Assembly (NCBI GenBank): GCA_964371655.1
Contig: CAYJOD010000105.1
Location: 1-20,831, forward strand
DNA from: CAZGSN01 sp964371655
GTDB taxonomy: Bacteria; Desulfobacterota; Binatia; HRBIN30
Length of the DNA: 20,831 nt
Reading direction: 5' to 3'
Under the pieces are notes generated by a model. It had not been told where the DNA came from. It did no database searches and was given only the letters and a program-made list of their open reading frames with translations. This document shows positions 1 through 7,521 of this stretch, piece after piece (position 1 is the first letter of the stretch; every line of letters starts with the position of its first letter). Made by a program: the position numbers and the translations under genes.

Positions 1-359
1 GGGGCTCGCCGCCGGCGCTCCCTCCTCTGGTTTCCCACCCCAAATTTTCTTCAAAAACGCGCGGGTAGGGCGGAGGGGCGGGCGCCGGGGTCGGGCTGCG
101 CGCCCTCTTCGTCAGGTTTTGAGACAACCTCGCCAGAGCGTGGCCACACGGCGTTCGCCTTTCCGTCCGACCGCCACCGTCTTCCTCCTTCGCCCCCGGG
201 GCTTCCGAGGACGGAGCGCGACGGCGGCTACGTTTGCTGTTCTGGTGACGCGGACAGTGCGCGGGAGGCAACCGCGCTATCCGTCACTGATGTTTTCGGA
301 AAGGCACGGGCAAGGGCAAAGGCAAGACTTCATTTGCAAAGCCGCAACCGCGCTATCCG
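1..359. other. Non-coding, repeat-bearing left edge
   Basis: I see no credible gene here. The open frames are arginine-rich and resemble no protein. The stretch holds one copy of a 47-bp dispersed element (113-159), two copies of a 21-bp direct repeat (268-288 and 344-364) and, between those, a run of GGCAAG/GGGCAA-like hexamers (about 303-325). The first 110 bases are G/C-rich without recognisable structure. It may be the downstream spacer of the minus-strand gene that ends at 360. Confidence 0.6.
113..159 (+). repeat. Dispersed 47-bp element, copy 1
   Basis: This stretch aligns without gaps to 7522-7568, with 40 of 47 bases identical by eye. The core CAACCTCGCCAGAGCGTGG is identical in both copies. 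After the core, GAGCG can pair with a downstream CGTTC here and CGCTC in the other copy, so a small stem survives the substitutions. Both copies lie in non-coding DNA and on the same strand. The family is not one I recognise. Confidence 0.7.
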
Positions 360-364
360 TCACT
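268..364 (+). repeat. 21-bp perfect direct repeat pair
   Basis: Identical 21-bp copies lie at 268-288 and 344-364. They begin GCAACCGCGC and end TCCGTCACT. The second copy overlaps the stop codon (362-360) of the minus-strand membrane protein gene, so the last residues of that protein are encoded just inside or beside the repeat. The 55 bp between the copies contain GGCAAG/GGGCAA-like units. Two copies this close suggest duplication or a slipped event. Confidence 0.8.
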
Positions 365-1067
365 CAACCTCGTCATCGCCGAACTCCCGGTAGGCGAACA
401 ACCACGCCAACCCGACGAGGACGATGCCGGCGAGCATCAGCAGGAAGGCTGTCTCCACCATGGCTCTCTGCCGCAGCAGACCGTAGACGCCAAGGATTGC
501 AGCGGCGATGAGCTCGGCGGCCGTCACCTTCATGATCAGCGACGAGCGGCGCACGAAGAGCGGCGATAGCGCTGCGATCATGATGAACAGAAGCAGCCAC
601 TTGCTCGCCGCGGTCCACTGAACGAACTGCACCATCCACGGAGTCAACGCTCCGGCGCTGAGCTCGGCCGTGAGTCCGAGGTTCTCGGCGACGTCGAGCA
701 CAGCGGCGCCGACGGTGCAGGCGACCACCGCCGCTCCCAGCGTCGGGTGGCTGCGTCCGAGCACCCAGCCCAGGCCCACAAACAGCGTGCAATACAGCGG
801 GATCACGAAGTAGTCGCGCCCGATGTCGGCCAACAGCGCCTCGCGCGCGGCGCGCGACGGTGCGATGCGTCCCACCTCGTAGGTCGAGCGCGCCAGCTGC
901 AGCGACAGGCCGGGAAGACGCATGTCGCGCAAAGCACACGGCGCGCCGGCTTCCGTGTCTTCACACTGACGCCCATTGGGTGGCTTCGATAGCGCCTGTG
1001 CCAACAGGATCGCGCTGCCGAGTGCCGCGATCACCGAGAACCAACGCATCGTTCTCAGCAGAGACAT
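360..1067 (-). CDS. Multi-pass membrane protein of unknown function
   Basis: This encodes a predicted 235-residue integral membrane protein that I do not recognise. About six hydrophobic segments can be read. One is near the N-terminus (around residues 8-22), then come two in the first half (the first around FVIPLYCTLFVGLGW) and three in the second half. The last ends in a short acidic tail, FGDDEVE. The loop after the first segment carries two cysteines (CEDTEAGAPC), which could form a disulfide outside the membrane. I chose the ATG at 1067 because the G-rich GGGGTGGGG directly before it could serve as ribosome binding site. A TTG four codons upstream is the alternative. The stop codon overlaps one copy of a 21-bp direct repeat. 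No neighbour suggests a role. Confidence 0.7.
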   Translation of the reverse strand: MSLLRTMRWFSVIAALGSAILLAQALSKPPNGRQCEDTEAGAPCALRDMRLPGLSLQLARSTYEVGRIAPSRAAREALLADIGRDYFVIPLYCTLFVGLGWVLGRSHPTLGAAVVACTVGAAVLDVAENLGLTAELSAGALTPWMVQFVQWTAASKWLLLFIMIAALSPLFVRRSSLIMKVTAAELIAAAILGVYGLLRQRAMVETAFLLMLAGIVLVGLAWLFAYREFGDDEVE

Positions 1068-1106
1068 CCCCACCCCCAAGACAGCGTAGCCCGAGCCGAG
1101 CGGACA

Positions 1107-1145
1107 AGACGCGGAGACGCGGAGACACGGAGACGCGGAGACAGG
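1107..1145 (+). repeat. Tandem 8-bp repeat (AGACGCGG units)
   Basis: Four consecutive 8-mers (AGACGCGG, AGACGCGG, AGACACGG, AGACGCGG) are followed by a partial unit. The same unit, in the opposite orientation and with the same ACGC/ACAC variants, forms the array at 10393-10448. The array lies in the 200-bp gap between the membrane protein start and the isomerase stop. The rest of that gap (1146-1281) shows no gene or structure I can support. Confidence 0.8.
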
Positions 1146-1281
1146 AACAATGCCGAAGATGACATCGGGGTCACCACCGTGTCCACGGCTCTGGGTCCAT
1201 TGTCATCGCGATGCGCATCGCCGGAATTCCCTCGTGTCCCCTGGGCATCATGCCGCAGACTCTCCGCAGTGGGCTCATCCT

Positions 1282-1941
1282 TCACCCTGACCGCCTTTGC
1301 AAGCCGCTCTGCTGCAACCGCCACACCAGCAGCTCGATCCGATCCTGTCCGAAGAAGGGCTCGCCGTTGAACACCATGGTGGGAACTCCCCAATGCCCGG
1401 CCGCTTCGAGGCCGGCGTGGTTCGCCGCGATGATCTCGTCGTGTTTCTCGGGAGCGGCCGCGATCGCCGCGTCGAGCGCGCCAAGATCGAGTCCGGCGCG
1501 CGCACTGGCTTGTTCCAAATGGTCGCCTTCGTGCCAGCCCACGACCTTGCCGTTCCAGATGATCTGCGAGACTTCGTCGATGAACGCCAGGCCGCGGCCG
1601 CGCAACGTTGCCTCCACACCAAGTCGCGACAGGCGGTATATATATGGTTGCTCCACCGCGACCCGGCGCGTGGCAAAGTCCTGCACGATTGGATCCGGCC
1701 AGGGCCAGCCGTACGCGATCCCGTAAAACTCCGCGATCCGCATCGTGTCGCACAGCAGGTACGGCGGCCACAGCGGGTTCACCTGCTCGAAGAAGTTGGC
1801 GATGCGCACCGCGATCGGCAGCACGATGCGAACGTTGATGTCGACGTCGTACTCCCGGTTCAACGCCACCAGACGCGGCGTCGCCAAGTACGAATAGGGG
1901 CTGCGGAAGGACCAAAAGAGATCGACGCTGAGTGCGGGCAT
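1282..1941 (-). CDS. 2-hydroxychromene-2-carboxylate isomerase-like DsbA-fold protein
   Basis: The 219-residue product matches the DsbA/kappa-class glutathione transferase fold used by 2-hydroxychromene-2-carboxylate isomerases, which carry out a glutathione-dependent isomerisation in naphthalene-type ring degradation. The N-terminus reads DLFWSFRSPYSYLA. The serine before the proline (Ser14) is at the place of the family's glutathione-binding serine. There is no CXXC, so it is not a disulfide oxidoreductase. A helical insertion follows (PLWPPYLLCDTMRIAEFYG). Near the C-terminus GVPTMVFNGEPFFGQDRIELL carries the cis-proline and the end of the thioredoxin-like core. Length fits the family (about 200). 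No aromatic-degradation genes lie nearby, so the substrate is open; a general glutathione-linked isomerase is equally possible. It may follow the amidase on the same strand, but 190 bp and a hairpin element separate them. Confidence 0.85.
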   Translation of the reverse strand: MPALSVDLFWSFRSPYSYLATPRLVALNREYDVDINVRIVLPIAVRIANFFEQVNPLWPPYLLCDTMRIAEFYGIAYGWPWPDPIVQDFATRRVAVEQPYIYRLSRLGVEATLRGRGLAFIDEVSQIIWNGKVVGWHEGDHLEQASARAGLDLGALDAAIAAAPEKHDEIIAANHAGLEAAGHWGVPTMVFNGEPFFGQDRIELLVWRLQQSGLQRRSG

Positions 1942-1984
1942 GGAATTCGTTACTCAACCCGGCAGAGCCGGAACCGAACCGGAA

Positions 1985-2078
1985 GAAATGGAAAACAGGA
2001 AACGGGAAACCGGAGATGAAGAACCGGCAAATTGACCCGTTTCCAGTTTCCGGTCTCCCGTCTCCGGTTTTCCATTTC
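1985..2078. repeat. Inverted repeat built of GGAAAC/GGAGAC units
   Basis: The arm at 1985-2013 and the reverse complement of 2050-2078 align over 29 bp with three mismatches. Each arm is itself a string of short related units (GGAAAC, GGAGAC, CGGGAAACCGG). The spacer (2014-2049) carries further units of the same kind. It lies between the amidase (upstream on the minus strand) and the isomerase, and could form a long hairpin in a read-through transcript. There is no T-run, so I do not call it a terminator. Confidence 0.75.
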
Positions 2079-2131
2079 CTTATCCGTGCTGCTCAAGACT
2101 CTCCCGACAAGAGACTATCGCGGTCTACCCA

Positions 2132-3571
2132 TCACGCGTGCAGCGGCGGGCGCTGGCCCGACCACGGCTGCGCCTTCTCGATCTGCGCCGCGACGCGCAG
2201 CAGCAGGTCTTCGCGCCCATACGCGGCTACCAGCTGCACGCCGATCGGCAGTCCCGCCGCGCTCCCGTGCAGCGGCAGCGAAACGGCTGGCTGGCCGGTA
2301 GCATTAAAGGGTGCCGTGAACACGATGCTGGGCGTGCTGCGCTGAAAGCCACGCAGCGGTTCTTCCGCGGTTGCCTTCATGTCCCCGAGCAGCAGCGGCG
2401 GCTCGGCCATCGTCGGCGTCAGCAGCAGATCGAAGCCGTCACTCCACCAGCGCGCCATGCGGCGCGTGTAGCCCTGCAACCAGAGCGCGGCGGCAATATA
2501 TTCGGTTGCCGATACGGTGCGGCCCATCTCCGCCAGCGCCCAGGTGTGGGTCTCGACATCGCCGGCGCCGAGCGACCTCCCCACCTGAGCGCCCCAGTAA
2601 TCGAGGTCGTGGCGCGTCCAGCTCGTGACCACGGCTCCGAAGTGCTGTTGGAACTCAGCCTCATCCAAGGCTCCTGGGTACGCACTCTCGACGGTATGAC
2701 CAAGCCCCTGCAGCAGCTTCGCGGCGCTCTCCGCCGCCGCCACACAATCTTCGTGGACGGGATGGATCATGCCCGGGGTACGCGTCATCAAGCCAATCCG
2801 CAGCTTGCCGGGATCGGCTCCGACCTCCTGCGCAAACGGTCGCAACGGCGCCGGCGCCACGTACGGATCGCCGGGCATGTAACCGTGCACCGCGTCCAGG
2901 ACCGCGGCCGTATCGCGCACCGACTTGGTCAGCACATGCTCGATCACCGCACCGTTCCAGGAGTCACCGAACTCCGGGCCGAGAGAAGTGCGGCCACGCG
3001 AGGGCTTCAGACCGAGAAGACCACAGCAGCTCGAGGGGATACGGATCGAGCCGCCGCCATCGTTGCCGTGCCCGAGCGCCACCAAACCCGCCGCCACCGC
3101 CGCCGCGGTTCCGCCGCTCGATCCGCCCGGAGAGCGCGCCAGATCCCAAGGGTTATGCGTCGGCCCGTAGGCGTCGGGCTCCGTCGTTGGAAGCGGTCCG
3201 AGCTCAGGCGCGTTGGTCCGCCCGACGAACACGAAGCCGGCGGCACGCAGCTTGGCGGCCATGTAGGTGTCGGCGGAGGCAATCCACTTCCGGTCTTTCA
3301 GCAGTTTCATGCCGGCGTGGTAGGGATCGCCGGCACTGGTGCAGAACAGGTCTTTGAGCACGATCGGCACACCGCGGAACGGCCCGTCGGGCAGCTTTGC
3401 TTTCGCCTGCTGGCGCGCCTTCTCGAACAGCGGGATGATGACCGCGTTCAGCTGCGGGTTCAGCCGCTCGATGCGCGCAATCGCCGCGTCCACCAGTTCG
3501 ATCGGCTTCACCTCGCCCTTGCGAACGAGATCGGCCTGAGCGCTTCCATCCAGCCTTGCAAGCTCATCCAT
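2132..3571 (-). CDS. Amidase (amidase-signature family)
   Basis: The 479-residue product has the full amidase-signature core. Lys73 lies in VPIVLKDL. Ser151 is the cis-serine in SPGGSSGG. Ser175 is the nucleophile in DGGGSIRIPSS. The 24-residue spacing from cis-serine to nucleophile matches the family (GatA, FAAH, malonamidase). Such enzymes hydrolyse a carboxamide to acid and ammonia. The C-terminal part (PTMAEPPLLLG and FNATGQPAVSLPLH) is typical of the stand-alone amidases annotated as 6-aminohexanoate-cyclic-dimer hydrolase or indoleacetamide hydrolase. No gatB or gatC is adjacent, so GatA of the tRNA amidotransferase is unlikely. The ATG at 3571 gives an N-terminus of normal length. There is only a weak GTGGG upstream. 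The product looks cytoplasmic and complete. Confidence 0.92.
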   Translation of the reverse strand: MDELARLDGSAQADLVRKGEVKPIELVDAAIARIERLNPQLNAVIIPLFEKARQQAKAKLPDGPFRGVPIVLKDLFCTSAGDPYHAGMKLLKDRKWIASADTYMAAKLRAAGFVFVGRTNAPELGPLPTTEPDAYGPTHNPWDLARSPGGSSGGTAAAVAAGLVALGHGNDGGGSIRIPSSCCGLLGLKPSRGRTSLGPEFGDSWNGAVIEHVLTKSVRDTAAVLDAVHGYMPGDPYVAPAPLRPFAQEVGADPGKLRIGLMTRTPGMIHPVHEDCVAAAESAAKLLQGLGHTVESAYPGALDEAEFQQHFGAVVTSWTRHDLDYWGAQVGRSLGAGDVETHTWALAEMGRTVSATEYIAAALWLQGYTRRMARWWSDGFDLLLTPTMAEPPLLLGDMKATAEEPLRGFQRSTPSIVFTAPFNATGQPAVSLPLHGSAAGLPIGVQLVAAYGREDLLLRVAAQIEKAQPWSGQRPPLHA

Positions 3572-3626
3572 GTGCCCACGCTTACGATGGGTGCAGTTTG
3601 AAGTCCAGTCACCGCGGCAGTCACGT

Positions 3627-3838
3627 CAGGGCCACCGCAAAGTCGCTGACGAAGGCTGCACGCGAGGCTGAGGCTGCAAGCAAGGCGGGCGGGCCGCCCG
3701 CGCTCCCGGCGATGATAATCCGCTCGGGGCCTGAGTGTAAGGCAAGCGCTGGGAGCGCGGACGGCTCGTCCGCCAGTAAGTGCAAATGAGCTACTGATCC
3801 GGCTCCAGCCCTCCGCGACTGACTTCGCCGTGGCCCTG
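3627..3838. repeat. Nested inverted repeats; inner REP-like pair with GGAGC foot
   Basis: Inner pair: 3751-3773 and the reverse complement of 3685-3707 are 23-bp copies. Each starts GGGAGC and continues as a hairpin with 7-bp arms. The arms are GCGGACG/CGTCCGC in one copy and GCGGGCG/CGCCCGC in the other. The A-T pair of one copy is G-C in the other, so the stem is preserved. Outer pair: 3627-3646 and 3815-3838 are imperfect inverted copies sharing GTGGCCCTG and GCGAC. The whole set fills the 325-bp gap between the divergent amidase and GH84-like genes. I see no gene in that gap. Confidence 0.75.
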
Positions 3839-3896
3839 CCATGCAACTACATGCCAATGCTTGCGTGGAATCGCGATTGTTCGTATCCGTCATGAC

Positions 3897-5453
3897 ATGC
3901 TGCGACGGTCCCTTTGCTGTTTGGCTTTGCCCCTCCTCGTCGCCGTCTCCGGCTGCGGTGACAACGACGCGGCCCAGTCGAGCCCTGCCGGCGCGACGGC
4001 CTCGTTGTACGGAACCTTCATTGGCCGAAACGACGTCGGCCGCTTTGCGTTGTTTGCCGAGGCCGGTCTCAACGCTGTCGTGCTTGGGCACACGTTCACC
4101 AGCGAGCTCATCCACGAGCCCTTCGATCAAGCCGGCCTCGATCAGGTGAGGCAGTTCTTTGCCAGCGCACACGACAACGGGCTGCAGCTGGTGTTCAAGA
4201 TGACACCCCAGCGCGGCTTTGGCCCGGAGGCGCCGTTTCCGGGGCCGCATGATGCTCAACGCGACGCCGCGCTCGCCTTGATCGTCGACAAGGTCGACAC
4301 TTTGTACGGGCTTGGCGTTCGCCTCTTCATGCTGTGCTTCGACGACATCTCGCTCAACTCGCCGCAGTCAGGGCTGATGCCGGCGGAAGCGCAAGCCGCC
4401 GTGCTGCGCGCCGTCGACGCGCGGTTGCAAGCGTTGGACCCACGCGGCACACGCCTTCTGGTGACGCCACCGTACTATCAGGGCAGCGCCGAAAGCATCG
4501 CCGCCGATCGTACCGCGTTCAGCCCGCGCCATCCGCTCAACGCGGGCTTAGCGGCGAGTCGTACCTTTCTGAGCGAGTACGGCGCCCTGCCGCCGCGCAT
4601 CGAGATTCTGTCGACCGGACCTGGCATCTTCTCCGCCGACTTCAGCGCCGCGCAGCTCACGGCGCTGGCGGCCTTGTGGGCGCATCCGATGGACTACTGG
4701 AGCAACTTCCCAACCAACGATGTGTTCGTCGACGAGCTCGTGCTCGAACCGTTCATGCAGCTCGATCCCGCTGCCTTGCCGACGCTACATGCCGTCTTTC
4801 TCAACCGCGCGCCGGCGTATCCGGAGGCGAGCAACCTCGGCGTTTTGACCTTCGGCGAGTTTCTCAAGGATCCGACCCGCTACGATGCGCACGCAGCTTA
4901 CCTCCACGCGACCGACCGTCTCGGCGGCTCGGCCCGGATCGCGCTACGTCTGCTCGCCGACCAGTTCCAAAGCCATCCGGTGAATCGCTCGGCTGAGAAG
5001 CACGAGTCGGCAGAGTTGGTCGCGCGCTTGGCGGACCTGTGGAGCGAACATACCGAGTGCAGGATGGGCCCCGGCACTGCCGCGCTGCGCGACCTGCTTA
5101 CGCGCTTCACCCAAGTGGCACACGACCTCGACGTTCAGTTGAGCAATCGCCAACTCTACGACGAGCTGGCGCCGCACGCCGAGAAGCTGGCGGCGATTGG
5201 CACGGCAAGTCTAGTCGCCGTCGACGCGCTGCAGGCATCGTGTGAGCCCGAGGTCGACGCCGCCCATCTGCACCAGTTGGCGATGGAGATCGAGTCGCAG
5301 CGCAGCGCCTTGGCGGCAATGCCGTCGCGGGTGACCGAAGACTCGGTGGCGACCTTCGTGCAGGCCATCGACGGCAACGGAGCGACGTTTCCCCCGACCA
5401 ACGTTGTCGACGACTTTCTCGAGCGCGCGCGCAATGAGGTCGTCGCCAAGTAG
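3897..5453 (+). CDS. Divergent GH84-like beta-N-acetylglucosaminidase lipoprotein
   Basis: The ATG at 3897 gives a lipoprotein signal: MLRR, a hydrophobic stretch, then LVAVSGC with the lipobox cysteine at residue 20. A TTG at 3861 would give an unlikely 12-residue extension. The mature part begins YGTFIGRNDVGRFALFAEAGLNAVVL. It continues with a TIM-barrel pattern and LYGLGVRLFMLCFDDI, where Asp149-Asp150 match the catalytic Asp pair of GH84 O-GlcNAcases/hyaluronidases. LLVTPPYYQG follows. After about residue 370 the sequence is helical, like the C-terminal domain of bacterial GH84 enzymes. Differences from the family are marked: the EGFYG motif reads YGTFIG, and no KDDP-type loop follows the second strand. 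Substrate is therefore uncertain; an N-acetylhexosaminide exposed outside the inner membrane is inferred. The sulfatase lies 294 bp downstream on the same strand. Confidence 0.7.
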   Translation: MLRRSLCCLALPLLVAVSGCGDNDAAQSSPAGATASLYGTFIGRNDVGRFALFAEAGLNAVVLGHTFTSELIHEPFDQAGLDQVRQFFASAHDNGLQLVFKMTPQRGFGPEAPFPGPHDAQRDAALALIVDKVDTLYGLGVRLFMLCFDDISLNSPQSGLMPAEAQAAVLRAVDARLQALDPRGTRLLVTPPYYQGSAESIAADRTAFSPRHPLNAGLAASRTFLSEYGALPPRIEILSTGPGIFSADFSAAQLTALAALWAHPMDYWSNFPTNDVFVDELVLEPFMQLDPAALPTLHAVFLNRAPAYPEASNLGVLTFGEFLKDPTRYDAHAAYLHATDRLGGSARIALRLLADQFQSHPVNRSAEKHESAELVARLADLWSEHTECRMGPGTAALRDLLTRFTQVAHDLDVQLSNRQLYDELAPHAEKLAAIGTASLVAVDALQASCEPEVDAAHLHQLAMEIESQRSALAAMPSRVTEDSVATFVQAIDGNGATFPPTNVVDDFLERARNEVVAK

Positions 5454-5470
5454 CCCAGCAGGGCCAGCTC

Positions 5471-5499
5471 CCCTCTCCCGCAGATATTGCGGGAGAGGG
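5471..5499. repeat. Hairpin 17 bp after the GH84-like gene
   Basis: A 12-bp perfect stem (CCCTCTCCCGCA at 5471-5482 with TGCGGGAGAGGG at 5488-5499) encloses the 5-nt loop GATAT. It lies just after the stop codon and could stabilise or end the transcript. No T-run follows, so a Rho-independent terminator is doubtful. The CCCTCTCCCGC...GCGGGAGAGGG form is one often seen as a repeat in GC-rich genomes. Confidence 0.6.
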
Positions 5500-5571
5500 A
5501 GTGCGTCCAAACGCCGGCGCTGCTTCGGTTGCTAGCGTAGCTCGCGATGGGATCTCCATGAATTCCATTCC

Positions 5572-5596
5572 GTAGGGGTACCCCTTGTGGGTACCC
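5572..5596 (+). repeat. GTAG-foot REP-like hairpin, single copy
   Basis: The foot GTAG (5572-5575) is followed by an 8-bp stem, GGGTACCC (5576-5583) with GGGTACCC (5589-5596), and the loop CTTGT. Foot, stem length and loop size match the pair at 12386-12480, but stem positions 4-8 are different and still paired. No clean inverted mate is visible. It lies in the 294-bp gap before the sulfatase. The rest of that gap shows nothing I can name. Confidence 0.65.
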
Positions 5597-5747
5597 TCGA
5601 ACGCTTCGACCCCGCGGCACCCCCTGTAGCTACAAGAGATCGAAGCATGTACCCAAGACGCGGGCAGCGTGCATGAAGGCGCTCTGCTTCTCAGTGTGAG
5701 CTCGCAGCTGCCGGGATCGCGACGATTTGTGAAGACGAGGGAGATAG

Positions 5748-7340
5748 ATGATGGCGAAGTCGATACGCTGGGTACTGATCGTTGCCGTGGTGGCCATCGG
5801 CGCCGGGTGGCTGGCGGCGCGGGCACGGCCCCGTGTCGAGGCGGGCTTGAGCGCCGACATCGATCCCGCTCCGTTCGCGGATGCCGCCAAGGACGCGCAG
5901 CCGGTTGCGCAAGTGATCGCGCCTCGCGCCGGAGAGACGGGGCGCAAGCCTAACATCGTCCTCATCCTCGCCGACGACCTCGGCTATGGCGACCTCGAGA
6001 GCTACGGCAGCAAGGCGATCCACACGCCGAACATTGATCGCCTCGCACAAGCCGGCGTGCGCTTTACGCAGTTCTACGCCAGCGCATCCGTCTGTTCGCC
6101 GTCGCGCGCCGGTCTGCTCACCGGACGCTACCCGGTACGCACCGGCGTCAGCTACGTCATCTTCGCAAGTGAGATCTCATTCGAGCACCGCGTTACCCTC
6201 GCCCTGTCGAGATTCGCCACGAGCTTGGGGATATCCGACTTCCATGATTCGTACGTGAGCGGTCTGCCGGACTCCGAGATCACCCTGCCCGAAGCGCTGC
6301 GAGTCGCCGGCTACGCAACCGGCATGGTGGGCAAGTGGCATCTGGGCGATTTCTCGCACGATCGAAAATTCCTCCCAACCCGCCACGGCTTCGATTTCTA
6401 CGAGGGTATCCCGCACTCCAACGACGAGTTCCCTGTCGCCTACTGGCGCGGCGAAGAGCAGCTCACACCCAACGTCGGTCTCGATCAGGAGCACCTCACC
6501 GCCGACTTCACCAAGGCCGCGATCGGCTTCATCGAGACCAACAAGGACCGACCCTTCTTTCTCTACGTGGCCCACAAAGACGTGCACATCCCCTTCTTCC
6601 CGTCCAAGGACTTCAAGGGCAAGTCGGCGGCCGGAGCCTTCGGCGACGCCGCCGAGGAGCTCGACTGGAGCGTCGGCGAAATCACCAAAGCCCTGGAGGC
6701 GCGCGGCCTGCGCGACAACACTCTGATACTGTTCAGCAGCGACAACGGCGCCTGGCTCGACGGCAGCACCGACGGCCTGCGCGGCCGCAAGGGGATGCCG
6801 TTCGAGGGCGGCCAGCGCGTACCGCTGATCGCTTCGTGGCCGGGCACGTTGCCGGTGGGCACACAGGTAGATGCGGCGGCGATGAACATCGATCTCTTCC
6901 CGACGTTGGTCGCACTGGCCGGGCTGCAGGGGCCGACGGATCGTATCATCGATGGCCGCGACATCTGGGGTCTGATGACCGGTCGCGACAGCAACAGCCC
7001 GCACGACTCCCTGTTATTCTTCCACGACAAAGTCATCGACGGCGTGCGCTCGGGACCGTGGAAGTACTACCGCTACGTCAACCGCTATTACTGGCCGGTG
7101 CCGCTCGACAAGCCCAGCACCCTCGCCGGAAAACGCGGGGAGAGCTACACCTACACCGACCCGAAGACCGGCAAGACGATCCGACTCATGTCCGGTTTTC
7201 CACTGCTCTACGACCTGCGCCTCGATCCGAACGAATCGTACAACGTCGCCGACCGCCATCCCGACGAGAGCAAGCGCTTGCGCGCCGCGATCGAACGCTG
7301 GGAGCAGGACTTCTTCGCCAACCCGCGCGGCTGGAAGTGA
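5748..7340 (+). CDS. Membrane-anchored sulfatase (formylglycine type)
   Basis: The 530-residue product hydrolyses sulfate esters if active. The N-terminus has one hydrophobic segment (residues 8-24) without a clear cleavage site, so it is either anchored in the inner membrane or exported. The sulfatase core starts at NIVLILADDLGYGDLESYG, with metal ligands Asp76 and Asp77. VCSPSRAGLLTGR carries Cys116, the residue converted to formylglycine in Cys-type enzymes, and Arg120. GMVGKWHLG gives Lys196 and His198. FSSDNGA gives the metal ligands Asp332 and Asn333. GRKGMPFEGG gives Lys348. Length and motif order are those of family S1 arylsulfatases. The ATG is preceded by GAGGGAGA (5737-5744). The GH84-like glycosidase upstream fits joint work on sulfated amino-sugar glycans, but that is inference. 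No maturase is recognisable in the window. Confidence 0.93.
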   Translation: MMAKSIRWVLIVAVVAIGAGWLAARARPRVEAGLSADIDPAPFADAAKDAQPVAQVIAPRAGETGRKPNIVLILADDLGYGDLESYGSKAIHTPNIDRLAQAGVRFTQFYASASVCSPSRAGLLTGRYPVRTGVSYVIFASEISFEHRVTLALSRFATSLGISDFHDSYVSGLPDSEITLPEALRVAGYATGMVGKWHLGDFSHDRKFLPTRHGFDFYEGIPHSNDEFPVAYWRGEEQLTPNVGLDQEHLTADFTKAAIGFIETNKDRPFFLYVAHKDVHIPFFPSKDFKGKSAAGAFGDAAEELDWSVGEITKALEARGLRDNTLILFSSDNGAWLDGSTDGLRGRKGMPFEGGQRVPLIASWPGTLPVGTQVDAAAMNIDLFPTLVALAGLQGPTDRIIDGRDIWGLMTGRDSNSPHDSLLFFHDKVIDGVRSGPWKYYRYVNRYYWPVPLDKPSTLAGKRGESYTYTDPKTGKTIRLMSGFPLLYDLRLDPNESYNVADRHPDESKRLRAAIERWEQDFFANPRGWK

Positions 7341-7403
7341 GGGCGTCGATACCAGCCTCCGTCGTCGCACTCGCCGGAGGGTGTCTCACAACCTCGGGCA
7401 TAT

Positions 7404-7493
7404 GGAGTGCGGCGGCTTGCCGCCGCTTTGTCGGGTCCGGGTGGATGCAGTTTTCGTGGGCCCCGACAAAGCGGGAGCAAGCTCCCGCACTCC
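7404..7493. repeat. REP-like inverted pair with GGAGT foot
   Basis: The 29-bp copies lie at 7404-7432 and, inverted, at 7465-7493. Each reads GGAGT, a 7-bp stem, the loop CTTG, the other arm and the tail CTTTGTC overlapping its end; the match extends about 3 bp further. The stems are GCGGCGG/CCGCCGC and GCGGGAG/CTCCCGC. They differ at three positions with matching changes on the other side. A 32-bp spacer separates the copies. The pair lies after the sulfatase stop. The remainder of the 310-bp gap before the radical SAM gene holds the dispersed 47-bp element and no gene. Confidence 0.85.
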
Positions 7494-7521
7494 ACAAGGA
7501 TGGCTCCGATGGCAGCTACAA

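Noticed and set aside
1146..1281. Short open frames between the membrane protein and isomerase genes
   Set aside because: No ribosome binding site, no motif, and overlapping frames on both strands of equal quality.
2138..3601. Antisense open frame opposite the amidase
   Set aside because: Arg/Gln-rich shadow with no domain signal; the amidase on the other strand has all catalytic residues.
5471..5499. Rho-independent terminator after the GH84-like gene
   Set aside because: The stem is good, but no T-run follows and the sequence resembles a dispersed hairpin; kept only as a repeat.
5617..5632. Possible inverted mate for the GTAG hairpin at 5572
   Set aside because: A GTAG is present on the other strand, but the following bases do not form the same 8-bp stem and loop.
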